In this document: positions 26,166-36,516 of the stretch, in pieces
Layout of the letters: each line of letters begins with the position of its first letter
How positions within the stretch are numbered: the stretch's first letter is position 1
Assembly (NCBI GenBank): GCA_014800385.1
Contig: JAAVGE010000056.1
Span: 1 to 43,380, forward strand
DNA from: Bacteroidales bacterium
Lineage (GTDB): Bacteria > Bacteroidota > Bacteroidia > Bacteroidales > Muribaculaceae
Length of the DNA stretch: 43,380 nt
Direction of reading: 5' to 3'
Notes under the pieces: generated by a model
What the model was told of the DNA's origin: nothing
Databases searched by the model: none
The model's input: the letters and a program-made list of their open reading frames with translations, nothing else
Program-made: the position numbers and the translations under genes

Positions 26166-27629
26166 TCAGAATTGGAAATAGATGAACGGTGCCACATCCT
26201 CCGAGGCAAATTCAATCACCAACTGAACTACTACAATGAATATCGCCAGTTTGACAATCCACCAGGAATTAATGAACCACCGCTCCAGTTTATCGTAAAA
26301 CGAACGTGGCAAGGCATGTGAGCCGATGATGACAGCCATCATGATTAACCAGACGTAGCGCACTTTAATGAATGGAAGGATATGGGCAGGTGAGAAGTTG
26401 GTGAATATATTCTTGATTATCAGCCATGAGTCCATCCATGATTCAGCACGGAAAAACACCCACAGCAGCGACACGTAAACGATGGTTATTGTCCATGCCA
26501 AGGCGCTGAACCACCATTTGTTATCAAACCGTTTTGTCACGGGTCGGCACGCTTTGTTAACCGCTAATCCAACGCCGTGCATCGCTCCCCAGAAAATAAA
26601 TTTCCATGCCGCCCCGTGCCACAGACCTCCGATAAGCATGGTCAGGAAGTTGTTGACGTAGGTGCGGATGGTTCCCTTGCGGTTACCTCCCAAAGGAATG
26701 TAGACATAATCACGGAGCCACGATGAAAGAGAAATATGCCAGCGTCGCCAGAACTCGGTCAGTGACTTTGACTTGTAGGGGAAATCGAAGTTTGGTGTCA
26801 ATCGAAATCCCATTATCAGAGCAAGACCTATCGCCATATCGGAGTAGCCGGAGAAGTCGCAGTAGATCTGCATGGTGTAACCGATAACACCCATCAGCGA
26901 CTCAAAACCGCTGTAGCCGGTGGGGTTGTCAAAAATAAGGTCGTTATACTGCGAGATGTAGTCGGCTATAAGTGCCTTCTTAACCACACCGAGCACAATC
27001 ATCCAGAATCCGGCAAATATCTCGGCATTGGAGGCACGGTGATGCTCCCTGATCTGCGGAATGAAATAGTCGGCACGCACAATGGGACCTGCCACCAGAG
27101 CAGGGAAAAATGAAAGGAAGAAGAGATATTCCAGCCATGTTTCAGTGGGGCGCACCGAGCCACGGTACACATCGACTATGTAACTGATGCTCTGGAAGGT
27201 GTAGAAAGAGATTCCCACCGGAAGAATTATGTCAAGCGGCTGAAAATTGCCCTGCACCATCTGGTTCCAGTTCCAGAGGAAGAAGTTGGCATATTTGAAA
27301 TAGCCGAGTACGGAGAGCGACAGCAGAACCGACAGGGCGACAATCATTTTACGCTTCGCCGGGGCGACTGTCTTTGCCAATCTCCGGGACAAAAGCCAGT
27401 CGACAAGCGAGGTGAAAATAAGCAGCAGGAAAAACCACCCGCTGGATTTATAGTAGAAAAACAGGCTGAAAAGAACAATGAATATCACCATCTGCCAATG
27501 ACGGTTGCGAACCAGCGCATACAGTGGCAGGAACACTAAAAACAGTCCCCAGAACAGTCCGCTTGAAAAAAGCATGGGACTGTCAGGCTGATAGGAAAGC
27601 AGATGTAAAATATTTTGGATCAACGACAT
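26166..27629 (-). CDS. AlgI-type MBOAT O-acyltransferase
   Basis: The 487-residue inner-membrane protein has about ten TM helices and the membrane-bound O-acyltransferase pattern. Conserved segments are PVGISFYTFQSISYIVDVYR, CDFSGYSDMAIG, WRRWHISLSSWLRDYVYIPL (His298) and GGLWHGAAWKFIFWG with His338, the probable catalytic residue. It likely passes acyl (acetyl) groups across the membrane to a cell-envelope polysaccharide. The SGNH hydrolase gene 18 nt upstream is the usual partner that completes the O-acetylation in AlgI/AlgJ-, DltB/DltD- or PatA/PatB-like systems (family knowledge). The polymer modified is unknown. Confidence 0.92.
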   Translation of the reverse strand: MSLIQNILHLLSYQPDSPMLFSSGLFWGLFLVFLPLYALVRNRHWQMVIFIVLFSLFFYYKSSGWFFLLLIFTSLVDWLLSRRLAKTVAPAKRKMIVALSVLLSLSVLGYFKYANFFLWNWNQMVQGNFQPLDIILPVGISFYTFQSISYIVDVYRGSVRPTETWLEYLFFLSFFPALVAGPIVRADYFIPQIREHHRASNAEIFAGFWMIVLGVVKKALIADYISQYNDLIFDNPTGYSGFESLMGVIGYTMQIYCDFSGYSDMAIGLALIMGFRLTPNFDFPYKSKSLTEFWRRWHISLSSWLRDYVYIPLGGNRKGTIRTYVNNFLTMLIGGLWHGAAWKFIFWGAMHGVGLAVNKACRPVTKRFDNKWWFSALAWTITIVYVSLLWVFFRAESWMDSWLIIKNIFTNFSPAHILPFIKVRYVWLIMMAVIIGSHALPRSFYDKLERWFINSWWIVKLAIFIVVVQLVIEFASEDVAPFIYFQF

Positions 27630-27647
27630 GGCAGGGGCAGTAGTTTA

Positions 27648-28436
27648 TTAGTTTTCAGGCTGATGAATGAAGATGCGTTTCGGACGAGCCTTTTTGTCGC
27701 CGGGATTATTCATGATAATCGGATGGTTGGAGTGCTCCGGCATCCATCGCGCAATGCTGTCCATCCACACTGCAGCACTCTCCAGTGTCGGGTGCGCGCC
27801 ATCTTTGCGACGTTTGAAACTCATGCCGTTGCTGAGGAAAAATGAGCCTTCCGGAATATTCTCCTGAAGCATATCGTTGATGCCGGTATCCTCTCGCCAG
27901 TTGGGAGGACCTATCCACAGGAAGGGTATGCTGTCGATGGTGTTAACGAGCGTTTTTACATACTTCGTGCGCTTTTCCTTTATATCCTTAATCATCAGTT
28001 CGTTTGAGCCGAGACAGATGAAGATGTAGGAGGGGTGGATTTCATCGATATATTTCTGCAGTCGGTCGCTTTTTCCCCACTGCTCTGTTGATGAACTGTA
28101 CCATATCACTGAATATAGGGTGTGACCTGATTCAGCAGCGTAGGCCGACAGGCGGGGCGACAGACCGTCAAGCATAGAGTCGCCGATAAACAGGATGGTC
28201 TTTTTGGCAGTGTCGACCGGAACCGGGAATTTCGGCTTAATTTCTTCCGGGACGACTGAGTCGGTGTCTTCGGACAACTGCTCCGCCTCCTCAATCTCTG
28301 CGAATAACGTGTCAGAGATACCGGAACTTTTCAGGGTGTGACCAAACAGTCTGACATCGTCGAATGATGACAGAACGGTGAACAATGCGAAGGCTGAGGC
28401 GAGCAGCAGCCAAAGTGTGAAATAACCTTTTTTCAT
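27648..28436 (-). CDS. SGNH-fold hydrolase/acyltransferase, membrane-anchored
   Basis: This 262-residue protein has an N-terminal signal anchor (about 5-24), an acidic linker (45-68), then an SGNH/GDSL domain. Block I is GDSM with nucleophile Ser87, block III GSNE with Asn145, and the catalytic Asp212/His215 pair in KDGAHPT. It faces the periplasm and most likely accepts acyl groups moved by the MBOAT protein and places them on a glycan, as PatB or AlgX do. It is 5 nt after the TPR gene and 18 nt before the MBOAT gene. Confidence 0.88.
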   Translation of the reverse strand: MKKGYFTLWLLLASAFALFTVLSSFDDVRLFGHTLKSSGISDTLFAEIEEAEQLSEDTDSVVPEEIKPKFPVPVDTAKKTILFIGDSMLDGLSPRLSAYAAESGHTLYSVIWYSSSTEQWGKSDRLQKYIDEIHPSYIFICLGSNELMIKDIKEKRTKYVKTLVNTIDSIPFLWIGPPNWREDTGINDMLQENIPEGSFFLSNGMSFKRRKDGAHPTLESAAVWMDSIARWMPEHSNHPIIMNNPGDKKARPKRIFIHQPEN

Positions 28437-28441
28437 GGTAA

Positions 28442-29266
28442 TCAGTGAAGTATACGTGACACACGTTTAGGATCCGCGCCACATTTGATTGCCTCCTCGG
28501 CATCATGCAATGAGTCGGCGGAGCGATAACGGAGTTTGTTCAGATAGGCCCGGCAGAGAAACAGTTCGGGGTCAGCGGAACTGATTTTCAGACCGCGGGC
28601 TATGTCGTCGGCCGCTTCGGCCAAATCACCTTTGTGGAGATAACACCATGCACGTCCGGAGTAGAATTCCGGAGCCTGTTCCTCACGCAGAAGGGTGGAG
28701 AAATAAGGTAAAGCCTTCTCCCACTGCTCGGTGACAAGATAAAGTTGAGCCATGGCTAACGTGGTGTCGTAGCCCTGCGGATCAAGTTTCTGCAATGAAT
28801 CGAACTGGTGTATTGCAGCAGGCAGATCGCCGCTGTTAAGGCTGACCATACCACGGAAAAAATATGGTTTGGCAACGGTTGAATCCAACTCGGTCACCAT
28901 GTTGTAGTCCTCCAGAGCCTCGTCAATCTGACGCATGGAGGCATACACCTTCGCACGGTTCAGAAGAATTGTGACTGACGCCGGCGAGATGTTGTGGGCA
29001 TGCGAAAGAGTGACCAGCGCCAGTGAATCCTGCCCCATATAATAACGCACCATGCCGAGGTTTGAGATCAGCATAGAGTTCATGGGGTTGGTGGGCTGGA
29101 GATTAAGCGCATCGGTCAGATAGCGTTCGGCCTGTTCGAAGTTTCCCTTGGCGATGGCCTCATCGGCGTCGCTTACCATACGCATATAGATGTTGTCGTC
29201 AGCCTTGTCAGCATAAGCCGGCAGGAGTGCCGCCAGAGCCACAACTATTAAAATCAGTCGTTTCAT
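28442..29266 (-). CDS. TPR protein, secreted
   Basis: A TTG at 29275 is possible, but ATG 29266 starts a normal signal peptide (MKRLILIVVALAALLPAYA), giving 274 residues. The mature protein is TPR repeats almost throughout (e.g. AIAKGNFEQAERYLTDALNL, AKVYASMRQIDEALEDYNMV, GMVSLNSGDLPAAIHQFDSL, YLHKGDLAEAADDIARGL). It is probably a periplasmic scaffold. It is the first gene of the operon with the SGNH and MBOAT genes, so it may organise that O-acylation complex (inference). No clear promoter was seen between it and the terminator upstream. Confidence 0.85.
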   Translation of the reverse strand: MKRLILIVVALAALLPAYADKADDNIYMRMVSDADEAIAKGNFEQAERYLTDALNLQPTNPMNSMLISNLGMVRYYMGQDSLALVTLSHAHNISPASVTILLNRAKVYASMRQIDEALEDYNMVTELDSTVAKPYFFRGMVSLNSGDLPAAIHQFDSLQKLDPQGYDTTLAMAQLYLVTEQWEKALPYFSTLLREEQAPEFYSGRAWCYLHKGDLAEAADDIARGLKISSADPELFLCRAYLNKLRYRSADSLHDAEEAIKCGADPKRVSRILH

Positions 29267-29270
29267 TGAT

Positions 29271-29310
29271 GTCAAAAACCGGGCGATTCACAAAAGGTGC
29301 ACCGCCCGGC
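29271..29310 (-). terminator. Rho-independent terminator after the gyrA/TPR unit
   Basis: On the minus strand the stem CCGGGCG (29309-29303) pairs with CGCCCGG (29285-29279) around a 17-nt loop and is followed by TTTTTG (29278-29273). It begins 35 nt past the TPR gene stop and separates the gyrA unit from the next minus-strand operon. Confidence 0.8.
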
Positions 29311-29344
29311 TATGTTAGATTTATTTCAAAAATTTGATGTTGAA

Positions 29345-30562
29345 TTACATGCTTTCAACACGTTTCAGATTTGCTTCGTCACCGAGGTTGTAATAGATGT
29401 TACGGAGGTAAACCTTAGCATCACCGGTGTTGTTTTCATCGATTTCGATGGCACGTTCGAGGTGTTCAGCCGCTTTTTTGAACAAGGGGTTGATCTGGTT
29501 CAGGCGGATATCCTGATATTCTTCATTTGACTTGTTCTGAGCCTCTTCGTTGATGGCGTAAGCCTGGTTGCAGAGAGCGCGACCCATGCTGGCCTGGGCA
29601 AGAGCATTTTCCTGATCCAGTTCAACGGCTTTCTCGAAGCATTTCAGAGCCTCATCATTGTTTTTCTGAGCATCGAACAGCGTACCCTTTACATTGTAGA
29701 GTTGAGAAAGTTGTTTGTTGTCGGGTGCGACAGCGATAGCCTCGTCAAGCATAGAAGCAGCCTCATCGAACTTACCTTTTTCGATACGACCGTTAATCAT
29801 CAACTGAAGATAAATGGGGTTTTCGTTGGGGAAACGTTTGTAGGCCTCTTCAGCAAGTTGATAAACCTTTTCGTTGTCGCGAAGTTGAGCAGCCTGGTTG
29901 ATGGCGTAGTCAAAAACCTGTGCTTTGTTGTAACCCAAAGCGATAGCCTTTTCAAAGGCAGCCAGTGACTGAGTGAGGCTGTCAGCCTGCCAAGCGGAGA
30001 TTGCCTGGTTGAAGGCGATGTCAGACTGAACTGAGTCAGGCATTGCAGCAGGAGCGTTCTTACCTAACACGGGGTTGTTGGGAAGATCAAGATACATGCC
30101 CCATGCATCGTAAGCACCCATATAATCTTTCTCTTCAAAGAGGAAGATAGCGGCATTATTAAGGTTGTTGTAGTTATCTTTAATAGCCTTTACCGCTTCT
30201 TTTGAGTATTTAGTTTTGATTTTACCCTTGGCATCGGCAACTGAGTCCAGGGGAAGCACTGCGAGGTAGTAATTAACACCGTCGATCAGTGCATTAGCCA
30301 TCTTTTTCTTATCAACTTCTTTTTTCATCTGGAGATTAAGCCACTGGGTATCGTAGAAATCGATACCTGCTTTACCTGCAAGCGCCCATGTCTGAGCCTG
30401 ATTGGCTGTTTCAGGGTTTGTCATTGCGGGTTTGAGGATTTCCATGGCGCCATCATAATTGTTGTTCTTCACTTCGCGTTCAGCAGTTTTCAGAACAGGA
30501 CTCTGGGCAAAGGCAGAAACAGCAGTTGCCAAACACAGTCCGAACAATGCGATTTTTTTCAT
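29345..30562 (-). CDS. TPR protein, periplasmic, downstream of gyrA
   Basis: The 405-residue protein has a signal peptide with cleavage near AFAQ20. An alpha-helical N-terminal part is followed by TPR units between about 200 and 400 (e.g. QSLAAFEKAIALGYNKAQVF, DEAASMLDEAIAVAPDNKQL, DEALKCFEKAVELDQENALA, AAEHLERAIEIDENN). The role is unknown; location in the periplasm or outer-membrane inner face is inferred from the signal. It follows gyrA by 38 nt and ends at a strong terminator, so it is probably expressed with gyrA. This pairing is common in Bacteroidales. Confidence 0.88.
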   Translation of the reverse strand: MKKIALFGLCLATAVSAFAQSPVLKTAEREVKNNNYDGAMEILKPAMTNPETANQAQTWALAGKAGIDFYDTQWLNLQMKKEVDKKKMANALIDGVNYYLAVLPLDSVADAKGKIKTKYSKEAVKAIKDNYNNLNNAAIFLFEEKDYMGAYDAWGMYLDLPNNPVLGKNAPAAMPDSVQSDIAFNQAISAWQADSLTQSLAAFEKAIALGYNKAQVFDYAINQAAQLRDNEKVYQLAEEAYKRFPNENPIYLQLMINGRIEKGKFDEAASMLDEAIAVAPDNKQLSQLYNVKGTLFDAQKNNDEALKCFEKAVELDQENALAQASMGRALCNQAYAINEEAQNKSNEEYQDIRLNQINPLFKKAAEHLERAIEIDENNTGDAKVYLRNIYYNLGDEANLKRVESM

Positions 30563-30600
30563 AATAATCTGTTGCGTAAGTTGTTATATTAGTTTAAAGT

Positions 30601-33162
30601 TTATTCTTCCGGTTCTTCTTCGTGCCACTCTTCTTCAGGAGTTTCATTTTCCGGTTCCTCCTCGGGAGTCATGGGAAGTTCCTCCTGCATAGCCTCGATT
30701 ACTTCGGCTTCCGCCTCGTCATCAGCCTCAACGCAGCATACAGATGCGATTTCGTCGTTGCGTTTTTCAAGGTTGATCAGACGTACACCCTGTGTTGCAC
30801 GACCCATCACACGGAGGTCAGCCACATGGAGACGCAGCGTGATGCCGCTCTTATTGATGATAACGAGGTCATTATTGTCGTTGACGCTCATCAGTGCCAC
30901 CAGATGTCCGGTGCGGTCGGTGATGTTCATTGTCTTGACACCCTTTCCGCCACGGTTGGTCACACGGTAGTCTTCGAGCAGCGAACGTTTGCCGTAGCCC
31001 TTTTCGGAGATATTCATCACGGTGTTTTCCGATCCGGGTTCCATGCATACCATGCCCACCACTGCATCATCGCCATCATCAAGTTTCATGCCTCGTACAC
31101 CTGATGAAACACGTCCCATCTGGCGCACTGTGCTTTCATGGAAGCGGATGGCGCGGCCGTTGCGGTTTGCCATGAGTATTTCAGAGTTTCCGTCAGTGAG
31201 ATCCACTGCTATAACCTGGTCACCTTCACGGATGATAATCGCCTTTTTACCTTTGACGTTGACGCGGGCATATTCGGTGAGCGAAGTCTTTTTGATAACA
31301 CCCATGCGTGTTGCAAACACAAGGTTGTGGGTTGAAGTGAACTCAACGTCGTCGAGTTGCTTGCAGCGGATAACAGCGTTAACCGAGTCGCCGGCTTCGA
31401 TGTTCAGGAGGTTCTGGATTGCGCGACCCTTGGAGTTTTTACCGAATTCGGGCAGTTCGTAAACCTTCATCTTGTAGACCATGCCTCGCTGAGTGAAGAA
31501 CAGCAGGTCGTTGTGCATTGAAGCGGGATAGATATATTCGATGAAATCCTCCTCGCGGGTGTTGCTGCCACGTGAGCCTACACCGCCGCGGTTCTGAGCG
31601 CGGAACTCAGCCAGAGGGGTACGCTTGATGTAGCCCAGGTGAGAGATGGTGATGATCATTTCATCATCGGCATAGAAATCTATGGCGTTGAAGTCACCGG
31701 CGGTATAGTCGATGTCGGTGCGGCGTTCGTCGCCATATTTTTCACGTATTTCTTCCAGTTCCTCGCGGATAACGGCGCGGCAAACGGCATCGTTATTGAG
31801 GATTTCTTCAAGGCGTTTGATCAGCAACATCACATCCTCATACTGCTGGTGGAGTTTATCCTGTTCCAGACCGGTGAGTTGTTTGAGTCGCATTTCCACG
31901 ATTGCACCTGTCTGCACATCGTCCAGACCGAAGCGTTCGCTCAGTCGCTGGCGAGCCTCTTCGGTTGAGGCCGAACCGCGGATGATGGCTATGACCTCAT
32001 CGATGTTCTGTGATGCTATGATCAGACCCTGCAGAATGTGGGCACGTTCCTGAGCCTTGCGCAGTTCGAACTGAGTGCGGCGTATAACCACTTCGTGACG
32101 GTGGTCAAGGAAGTTCTGAATCAGTTCCTTGAGGTTGAGCGTTTTGGGACGGCCGTTTACCAGAGCCACATTGTTGACACTGAACGATGACTGCATGGGA
32201 GTCATTTTGAAAAGTTTGTTCAGCACCACGTTGGCGTTGGCGTCGGTGCGCAGTTTGATCACGATGCGCATACCGCTGTAGTCACTTTCATCGTTAATAT
32301 CGGCGATACCGTCGATTTTCTTGTCGGTGACCAGTTCGGCTATATATTTAATGAGTTCGGCCTTGTTAACGCCGTAAGGAATTTCGTGGATTGCGATAAC
32401 CTCATGGTCTTTTTCAGTCTCGATGTCGGCTTTCGCACGTATCACGATACGTCCGCGACCTGTTTCGTAAGCATCCTTCACACCCTGATAGCCGTAGATT
32501 GTGCCACCGGTGGGGAAGTCAGGCGCGGTGATATATTTCATGAGTTCAGCCACCTCCATTTCAGGGTTTTCAAGCAGGGCGATACATCCTGCGATAGCCT
32601 CGGTGAGGTTGTGAGGGGGCATATTGGTTGCCATACCTACGGCGATACCTGACGCACCGTTAACCAGGAGGTTAGGAAAACGGGTGGGAAGAACCACCGG
32701 TTCGCGACGTGAGTTGTCATAGTTGGGCTGGAAGTCAACAGTGTCGCTCTCAATGTCGCTGAGCATCTCTTCACCAATCTTTTCCAGACGCACCTCAGTG
32801 TAACGCATGGCAGCGGGAGAGTCACCGTCGACCGAACCGAAGTTACCGTGACCGTCCACCAGAGTATAGCGCAAAGCCCAGGGCTGAGCCAGACGGACCA
32901 CCGTACCATAAATAGAAGAGTCACCGTGGGGGTGATACTTACCCATAACCTCACCCACGCAGTTGGCGGATTTCTTATGAGGTTTGTCAGAAGTATTACC
33001 CATTTCGTTCATACCGAACAACACACGGCGGTGAACGGGCTTCAGACCGTCACGCACATCAGGAAGGGCACGCGAAACGATTACGGACATCGAGTAGTCG
33101 ATATATGCCGACTTCATCTCGCTCTCAATATTAATCTTTATGATTTTATCTTCTTCAAGCAT
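30601..33162 (-). CDS. gyrA: DNA gyrase subunit A
   Basis: The 853-residue protein carries the breakage-reunion domain with catalytic Tyr121 in [10 protein letters not shown], and the C-terminal DNA-wrapping beta-pinwheel with the GyrA-box NRGGKG. It forms the A2B2 gyrase that introduces negative supercoils. In the quinolone-resistance-determining region, [10 protein letters not shown], the first Ser is Ser82 (E. coli Ser83) and the E. coli Asp87 position is Gly86. A very acidic tail (about the last 40 residues, Glu-rich) resembles regulatory tails of other GyrA proteins. The presence of the GyrA-box favours gyrase over topoisomerase IV. Confidence 0.96.
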   Translation of the reverse strand: MLEEDKIIKINIESEMKSAYIDYSMSVIVSRALPDVRDGLKPVHRRVLFGMNEMGNTSDKPHKKSANCVGEVMGKYHPHGDSSIYGTVVRLAQPWALRYTLVDGHGNFGSVDGDSPAAMRYTEVRLEKIGEEMLSDIESDTVDFQPNYDNSRREPVVLPTRFPNLLVNGASGIAVGMATNMPPHNLTEAIAGCIALLENPEMEVAELMKYITAPDFPTGGTIYGYQGVKDAYETGRGRIVIRAKADIETEKDHEVIAIHEIPYGVNKAELIKYIAELVTDKKIDGIADINDESDYSGMRIVIKLRTDANANVVLNKLFKMTPMQSSFSVNNVALVNGRPKTLNLKELIQNFLDHRHEVVIRRTQFELRKAQERAHILQGLIIASQNIDEVIAIIRGSASTEEARQRLSERFGLDDVQTGAIVEMRLKQLTGLEQDKLHQQYEDVMLLIKRLEEILNNDAVCRAVIREELEEIREKYGDERRTDIDYTAGDFNAIDFYADDEMIITISHLGYIKRTPLAEFRAQNRGGVGSRGSNTREEDFIEYIYPASMHNDLLFFTQRGMVYKMKVYELPEFGKNSKGRAIQNLLNIEAGDSVNAVIRCKQLDDVEFTSTHNLVFATRMGVIKKTSLTEYARVNVKGKKAIIIREGDQVIAVDLTDGNSEILMANRNGRAIRFHESTVRQMGRVSSGVRGMKLDDGDDAVVGMVCMEPGSENTVMNISEKGYGKRSLLEDYRVTNRGGKGVKTMNITDRTGHLVALMSVNDNNDLVIINKSGITLRLHVADLRVMGRATQGVRLINLEKRNDEIASVCCVEADDEAEAEVIEAMQEELPMTPEEEPENETPEEEWHEEEPEE

Positions 33163-33249
33163 TTGAATTGATATGTTGATTGTTCAGATTTACGTGCAAC
33201 AGCAAGTTTACAATAAACCATACTATGCACCATAATGTTAATTATTCAA

Positions 33250-33257
33250 CAAAGGTA
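33250..33257 (-). promoter_or_regulatory. Probable gyrA promoter -7 box
   Basis: TACCTTTG on the minus strand matches TAnnTTTG and lies 88 nt before the gyrA start. No TTTG at the expected -33 spacing was found. Confidence 0.4.
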
Positions 33258-33390
33258 AGAAATTTTTCGGAAATATGGAGAATTTTCATTAAATTTGTAT
33301 TGCTCGGAGGAAAAATTCCCCCTTCCAACATTTTTTAACACAGCCAAATAAGTTTGGCACAATTATTGCAACCCTCATACGTATATAAAA

Positions 33391-33578
33391 GTAAGTAGAT
33401 GTTGAAAATTAGTTTATACTTAGTTCGTTTCTATTTTCGAGTGATATTTTGTTTTTGAAGAAGGAGTGTAGTGAACTACACGACAGATGAAAAAACGGAA
33501 TAGCGCCGAAAAGAGAAATGAAATAAGTAGAAACAACATCTGCCTGATAATTTAAAATAATTTTCAACTTCTACTTAT
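33391..33578 (+). repeat. Family 2 long-hairpin element, copy D, in the gyrA-clpC gap
   Basis: Ends GTAAGTAGATGTTGAAAATTA (33391-33411, written with 21 nt only by its first 20: GTAAGTAGATGTTGAAAATT) and the complementary right arm at 33558-33578 form terminal inverted repeats unlike those of copies A and B. The core on the plus strand reads TTGAAGAAGGAG, hairpin GTGTAGT-GA-ACTACAC (33466-33481), CGACAGATGAAA, AGCGCCGAAAAG, the same layout as copies A and B. The rest of the 33163-33636 gap holds A/T-rich sequence, the gyrA -7 box and a possible plus-strand -7 box TAAGTTTG at 33349-33356. The element ends 58 nt before clpC. Confidence 0.82.
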
Positions 33579-33636
33579 AACAAACCGTATTCAAACCATC
33601 CCGGCAGGGAACAAAATAAGAAACAAAACAACACAC

Positions 33637-36201
33637 ATGGACACTAACTACTCCAAAGAACTTAAACTCGTCCTTGACCGTAGCCGTCGCGAAGCAATGC
33701 GCCTTTACAACAATGTCATCACTCCGGCCCATCTGCTTCTGGCTATACTGACGGACACTCACGGAAAAGGGGTCCAGATTATGGAACACACAGCCCCGGA
33801 GGCGAATCTTTATGACCTGCGTCAGCAACTGACCGAATCATTAGCCAGCCGCGACCGCTCATCTTCGGAAATTACCGTAAGCGACCTGTCGAACAGAATA
33901 ATAAAACTGAGTGTTCTGGAAGCACGCATCCTGAAAAAGGATGTGGTTGACGTGGAACACCTGCTGCTTGCCATATTCCACAACGCCGAGGTGCAGGCAA
34001 TGGACTTCATCGTGCCTTTCCACCAGGCAGGACTTACCTACGAGTCGCTGCTCCACTACATTTCAAATGCCCCGAGCAACGCACGCCCCATAGCCGAGGA
34101 ATCACCCGAGGACTCATATCCGAATGACGAAGAAGAGGAAACAACTCAGGAACGTGAGCCGGAATACCGTAACGTGGGGAAAGCCGCAGGAGGCTCATCT
34201 GACACCCCTACCCTTGACAAGTATGGGCATGACATGACCAAGGCTGCCGAGGAGGGACGTATCGATCCTATCATAGGCCGTGACACCGAAATAGAACGTC
34301 TGGCTCAGATTCTCTCCCGCCGCAAAAAGAACAACCCCGTGCTTATCGGTGAGCCAGGCGTTGGTAAATCCGCCATTGTGGAAGGTCTGGCACTGAGAAT
34401 CGTGCAGCGCAAAGTGTCACGCATCCTCTTTGACAAACGTGTCATCTCACTTGACATGGCTTCACTGGTTGCCGGCACAAAATATCGCGGACAATTTGAG
34501 GAACGACTGAAAGCGGTGCTCAACGAACTTGCCAAAAACAAAAACATCATACTGTTCATCGATGAACTTCACACCATTGTCGGAGCCGGCAATGCCGCAG
34601 GAACGATGGATGCCGCCAACCTGCTCAAACCGGCGCTGGCACGTGGCGAAGTGCAGTGCATCGGTGCCACCACCCATGATGAATACCGCAAAAACATCGA
34701 GAAGGATGGTGCGCTGGAACGTCGTTTCCAGAAAGTAGTTGTAGAACCGACCTCTGCTGAGGAGACACTCTGTATCCTCAACAACATCAAGGATAAATAT
34801 GAGCAGCACCACAATGTGAACTACACCGACGATGCCATACAGGCATGTGTGACGCTGACCGGACGATACATCTCCGACCGCAACTACCCCGACAAGGCTA
34901 TCGATGCTCTTGACGAGGCCGGTGCCCGCGCACATATCACCAACATACCCGTTCCCGCCGAGATTGAAACTCTCGAACAGGAAGTGGCGCAGACCTCAGC
35001 CCGTAAACTCAAAGCCGCTCAGGATCAAGACTTTGAAAGTGCGGCAGCCTTCCGCGACAAAGAGCAGAAACTGAAACAGCAACTTGCTCAGGCCAAACGC
35101 GACTGGGAGGAGCAACTTGCGCTGCATCGTGAGACTGTCGACCAGGACCGCGTGGCTGAAGTGGTTGCAATGATGACCGGTGTTCCGGTTCAACGTATCG
35201 CGAAAGCCGAAGGTAGCCGCCTGCGCGAGATGACCCCTCAACTCAAGGAACTCATCATCGGTCAGGACACAGCAATTGAAAAAACCGTAAAGGCAATCCA
35301 GCGCAACCGTCTGGGACTGAAAGACCCGAACAAACCTATCGGCACATTCATGTTCCTGGGTCCGACTGGGGTTGGTAAGACACACCTGGCAAAACAACTT
35401 GCCCAGTATCTTTTCGATACCCCTGATGCTCTGATACGAATTGACATGAGTGAGTATATGGAAAAATTCAGCGTGTCACGCCTTGTCGGAGCCCCTCCCG
35501 GATATGTAGGTTACGAAGAAGGTGGTCAACTCACCGAGGCTGTGCGTCGTCGCCCCTACTCGGTGGTATTGCTCGATGAGATCGAGAAGGCTCACCCCGA
35601 CGTGTTCAATATGCTGCTGCAGGTGATGGACGAAGGACGCCTGACCGACTCTCTGGGTCGTAAGGTTGATTTCAAGAACACCCTTATTATCATGACCTCG
35701 AACATCGGCACACGCCAACTGAAGGATTTCGGTTCAGGTGTAGGTTTCAATACCCCTTCCGCACAGGACACCACCCACTCCCACGGCGTACTGCAAAAGG
35801 CATTAAACAAGGCGTTCGCACCTGAGTTCCTCAACCGTATCGATGACATCATCATGTTTGACCAACTCTCCAAAGAGGCCATTTTCAAAATCATCGATAT
35901 TGAACTGAGCGGATTCTACAAACGCATCAAATCGCTCGGATATGATCTGACTCTGACCGATACGGCAAAAACATTCATCGCCGAGAAAGGTTATGACAGT
36001 CAGTTCGGAGCACGTCCGCTGAAACGTGCCATCCAGAAATATCTGGAGGATGAACTCGCCGAACTTATCCTTGACGCCAAACTGCTTCCGGGCGACACCA
36101 TTGTGGCAGACCTGGATGCTGATGCGCAGAAACTTACCACTACCATCAAGCATATCACTCCCGCCGAAGAACCCTCCGGTGACGCAGAGCAGGACGCATA
36201 A
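33637..36201 (+). CDS. clpC: Clp protease ATP-binding subunit, ClpC type
   Basis: This 854-residue AAA+ unfoldase has an N-terminal Clp-N repeat domain (about 1-145) and an acidic linker (155-175). The first ATPase domain has Walker A GEPGVGKS (238-245) and [19 protein letters not shown] short middle domain with a UVR-like stretch ([18 protein letters not shown], about 458-476) follows, not the long ClpB coiled coil. The second ATPase domain has Walker A GPTGVGKT (575-582). A VGF tripeptide near 702-704 fits the ClpP-docking loop. It should feed substrates to ClpP. A family 2 element lies just upstream in its presumed leader. Confidence 0.93.
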   Translation: MDTNYSKELKLVLDRSRREAMRLYNNVITPAHLLLAILTDTHGKGVQIMEHTAPEANLYDLRQQLTESLASRDRSSSEITVSDLSNRIIKLSVLEARILKKDVVDVEHLLLAIFHNAEVQAMDFIVPFHQAGLTYESLLHYISNAPSNARPIAEESPEDSYPNDEEEETTQEREPEYRNVGKAAGGSSDTPTLDKYGHDMTKAAEEGRIDPIIGRDTEIERLAQILSRRKKNNPVLIGEPGVGKSAIVEGLALRIVQRKVSRILFDKRVISLDMASLVAGTKYRGQFEERLKAVLNELAKNKNIILFIDELHTIVGAGNAAGTMDAANLLKPALARGEVQCIGATTHDEYRKNIEKDGALERRFQKVVVEPTSAEETLCILNNIKDKYEQHHNVNYTDDAIQACVTLTGRYISDRNYPDKAIDALDEAGARAHITNIPVPAEIETLEQEVAQTSARKLKAAQDQDFESAAAFRDKEQKLKQQLAQAKRDWEEQLALHRETVDQDRVAEVVAMMTGVPVQRIAKAEGSRLREMTPQLKELIIGQDTAIEKTVKAIQRNRLGLKDPNKPIGTFMFLGPTGVGKTHLAKQLAQYLFDTPDALIRIDMSEYMEKFSVSRLVGAPPGYVGYEEGGQLTEAVRRRPYSVVLLDEIEKAHPDVFNMLLQVMDEGRLTDSLGRKVDFKNTLIIMTSNIGTRQLKDFGSGVGFNTPSAQDTTHSHGVLQKALNKAFAPEFLNRIDDIIMFDQLSKEAIFKIIDIELSGFYKRIKSLGYDLTLTDTAKTFIAEKGYDSQFGARPLKRAIQKYLEDELAELILDAKLLPGDTIVADLDADAQKLTTTIKHITPAEEPSGDAEQDA

Positions 36202-36219
36202 TCTTACATGCTATAATAC

Positions 36220-36260
36220 AACAATGCCAACCTTTTATCGGGGTTGGCATTGTTATTTTA
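36220..36260 (+). terminator. clpC terminator
   Basis: The perfect 13-bp stem AACAATGCCAACC (36220-36232) and GGTTGGCATTGTT (36242-36254) with a 9-nt loop begins 19 nt after the clpC stop and is followed by ATTTTA, a weak U-tract. Confidence 0.78.
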
Positions 36261-36287
36261 CGGGTTTTTACAACCATGTTTCACTCA

Positions 36288-36485
36288 GGGCTGTGTCAAA
36301 ATTTGATGTAGACTGTATTGTTTTATGTGTTGTACGTTCGTGGACAGTGATGTATATCCGGCGGATGCTCCAGGGAGCATCCCTACTCTCTTGACAATCA
36401 ACGCATTAGCCCTGTAGGGCTGCTCCATGGAGCAGCCGCATAATCCTGTATACGGCGAGGCTGCCCCTATTTTGACACACCCTCT
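36288..36485 (-). repeat. Family 1 palindromic MITE-like element, copy B
   Basis: This copy is inverted relative to the other two. It has both terminal repeats: GGGCTGTGTCAAAATTTGAT (36288-36307) and CCTATTTTGACACACCCTCT (36466-36485). The palindromes are GGATGCTCCAGGGAGCATCC (36363-36382) and GGCTGCTCCATGGAGCAGCC (36418-36437), again 35 nt apart. It contains no ORF. It fills the gap between clpC and the convergent mmcQ-like gene. Confidence 0.88.
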
Positions 36486-36516
36486 ACTCCATTCATCGCC
36501 CATCTGCTCCGCTTTG

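Noticed and set aside
30622-31104. Long open frame opposite the 3' end of gyrA
   Set aside because: It is antisense to a certain gyrA coding region and reflects its codon pattern; no promoter or family match.
33637-36201. ClpB disaggregase instead of ClpC
   Set aside because: The long ClpB middle coiled coil is missing, while a UVR-like middle domain and a VGF ClpP loop are present.
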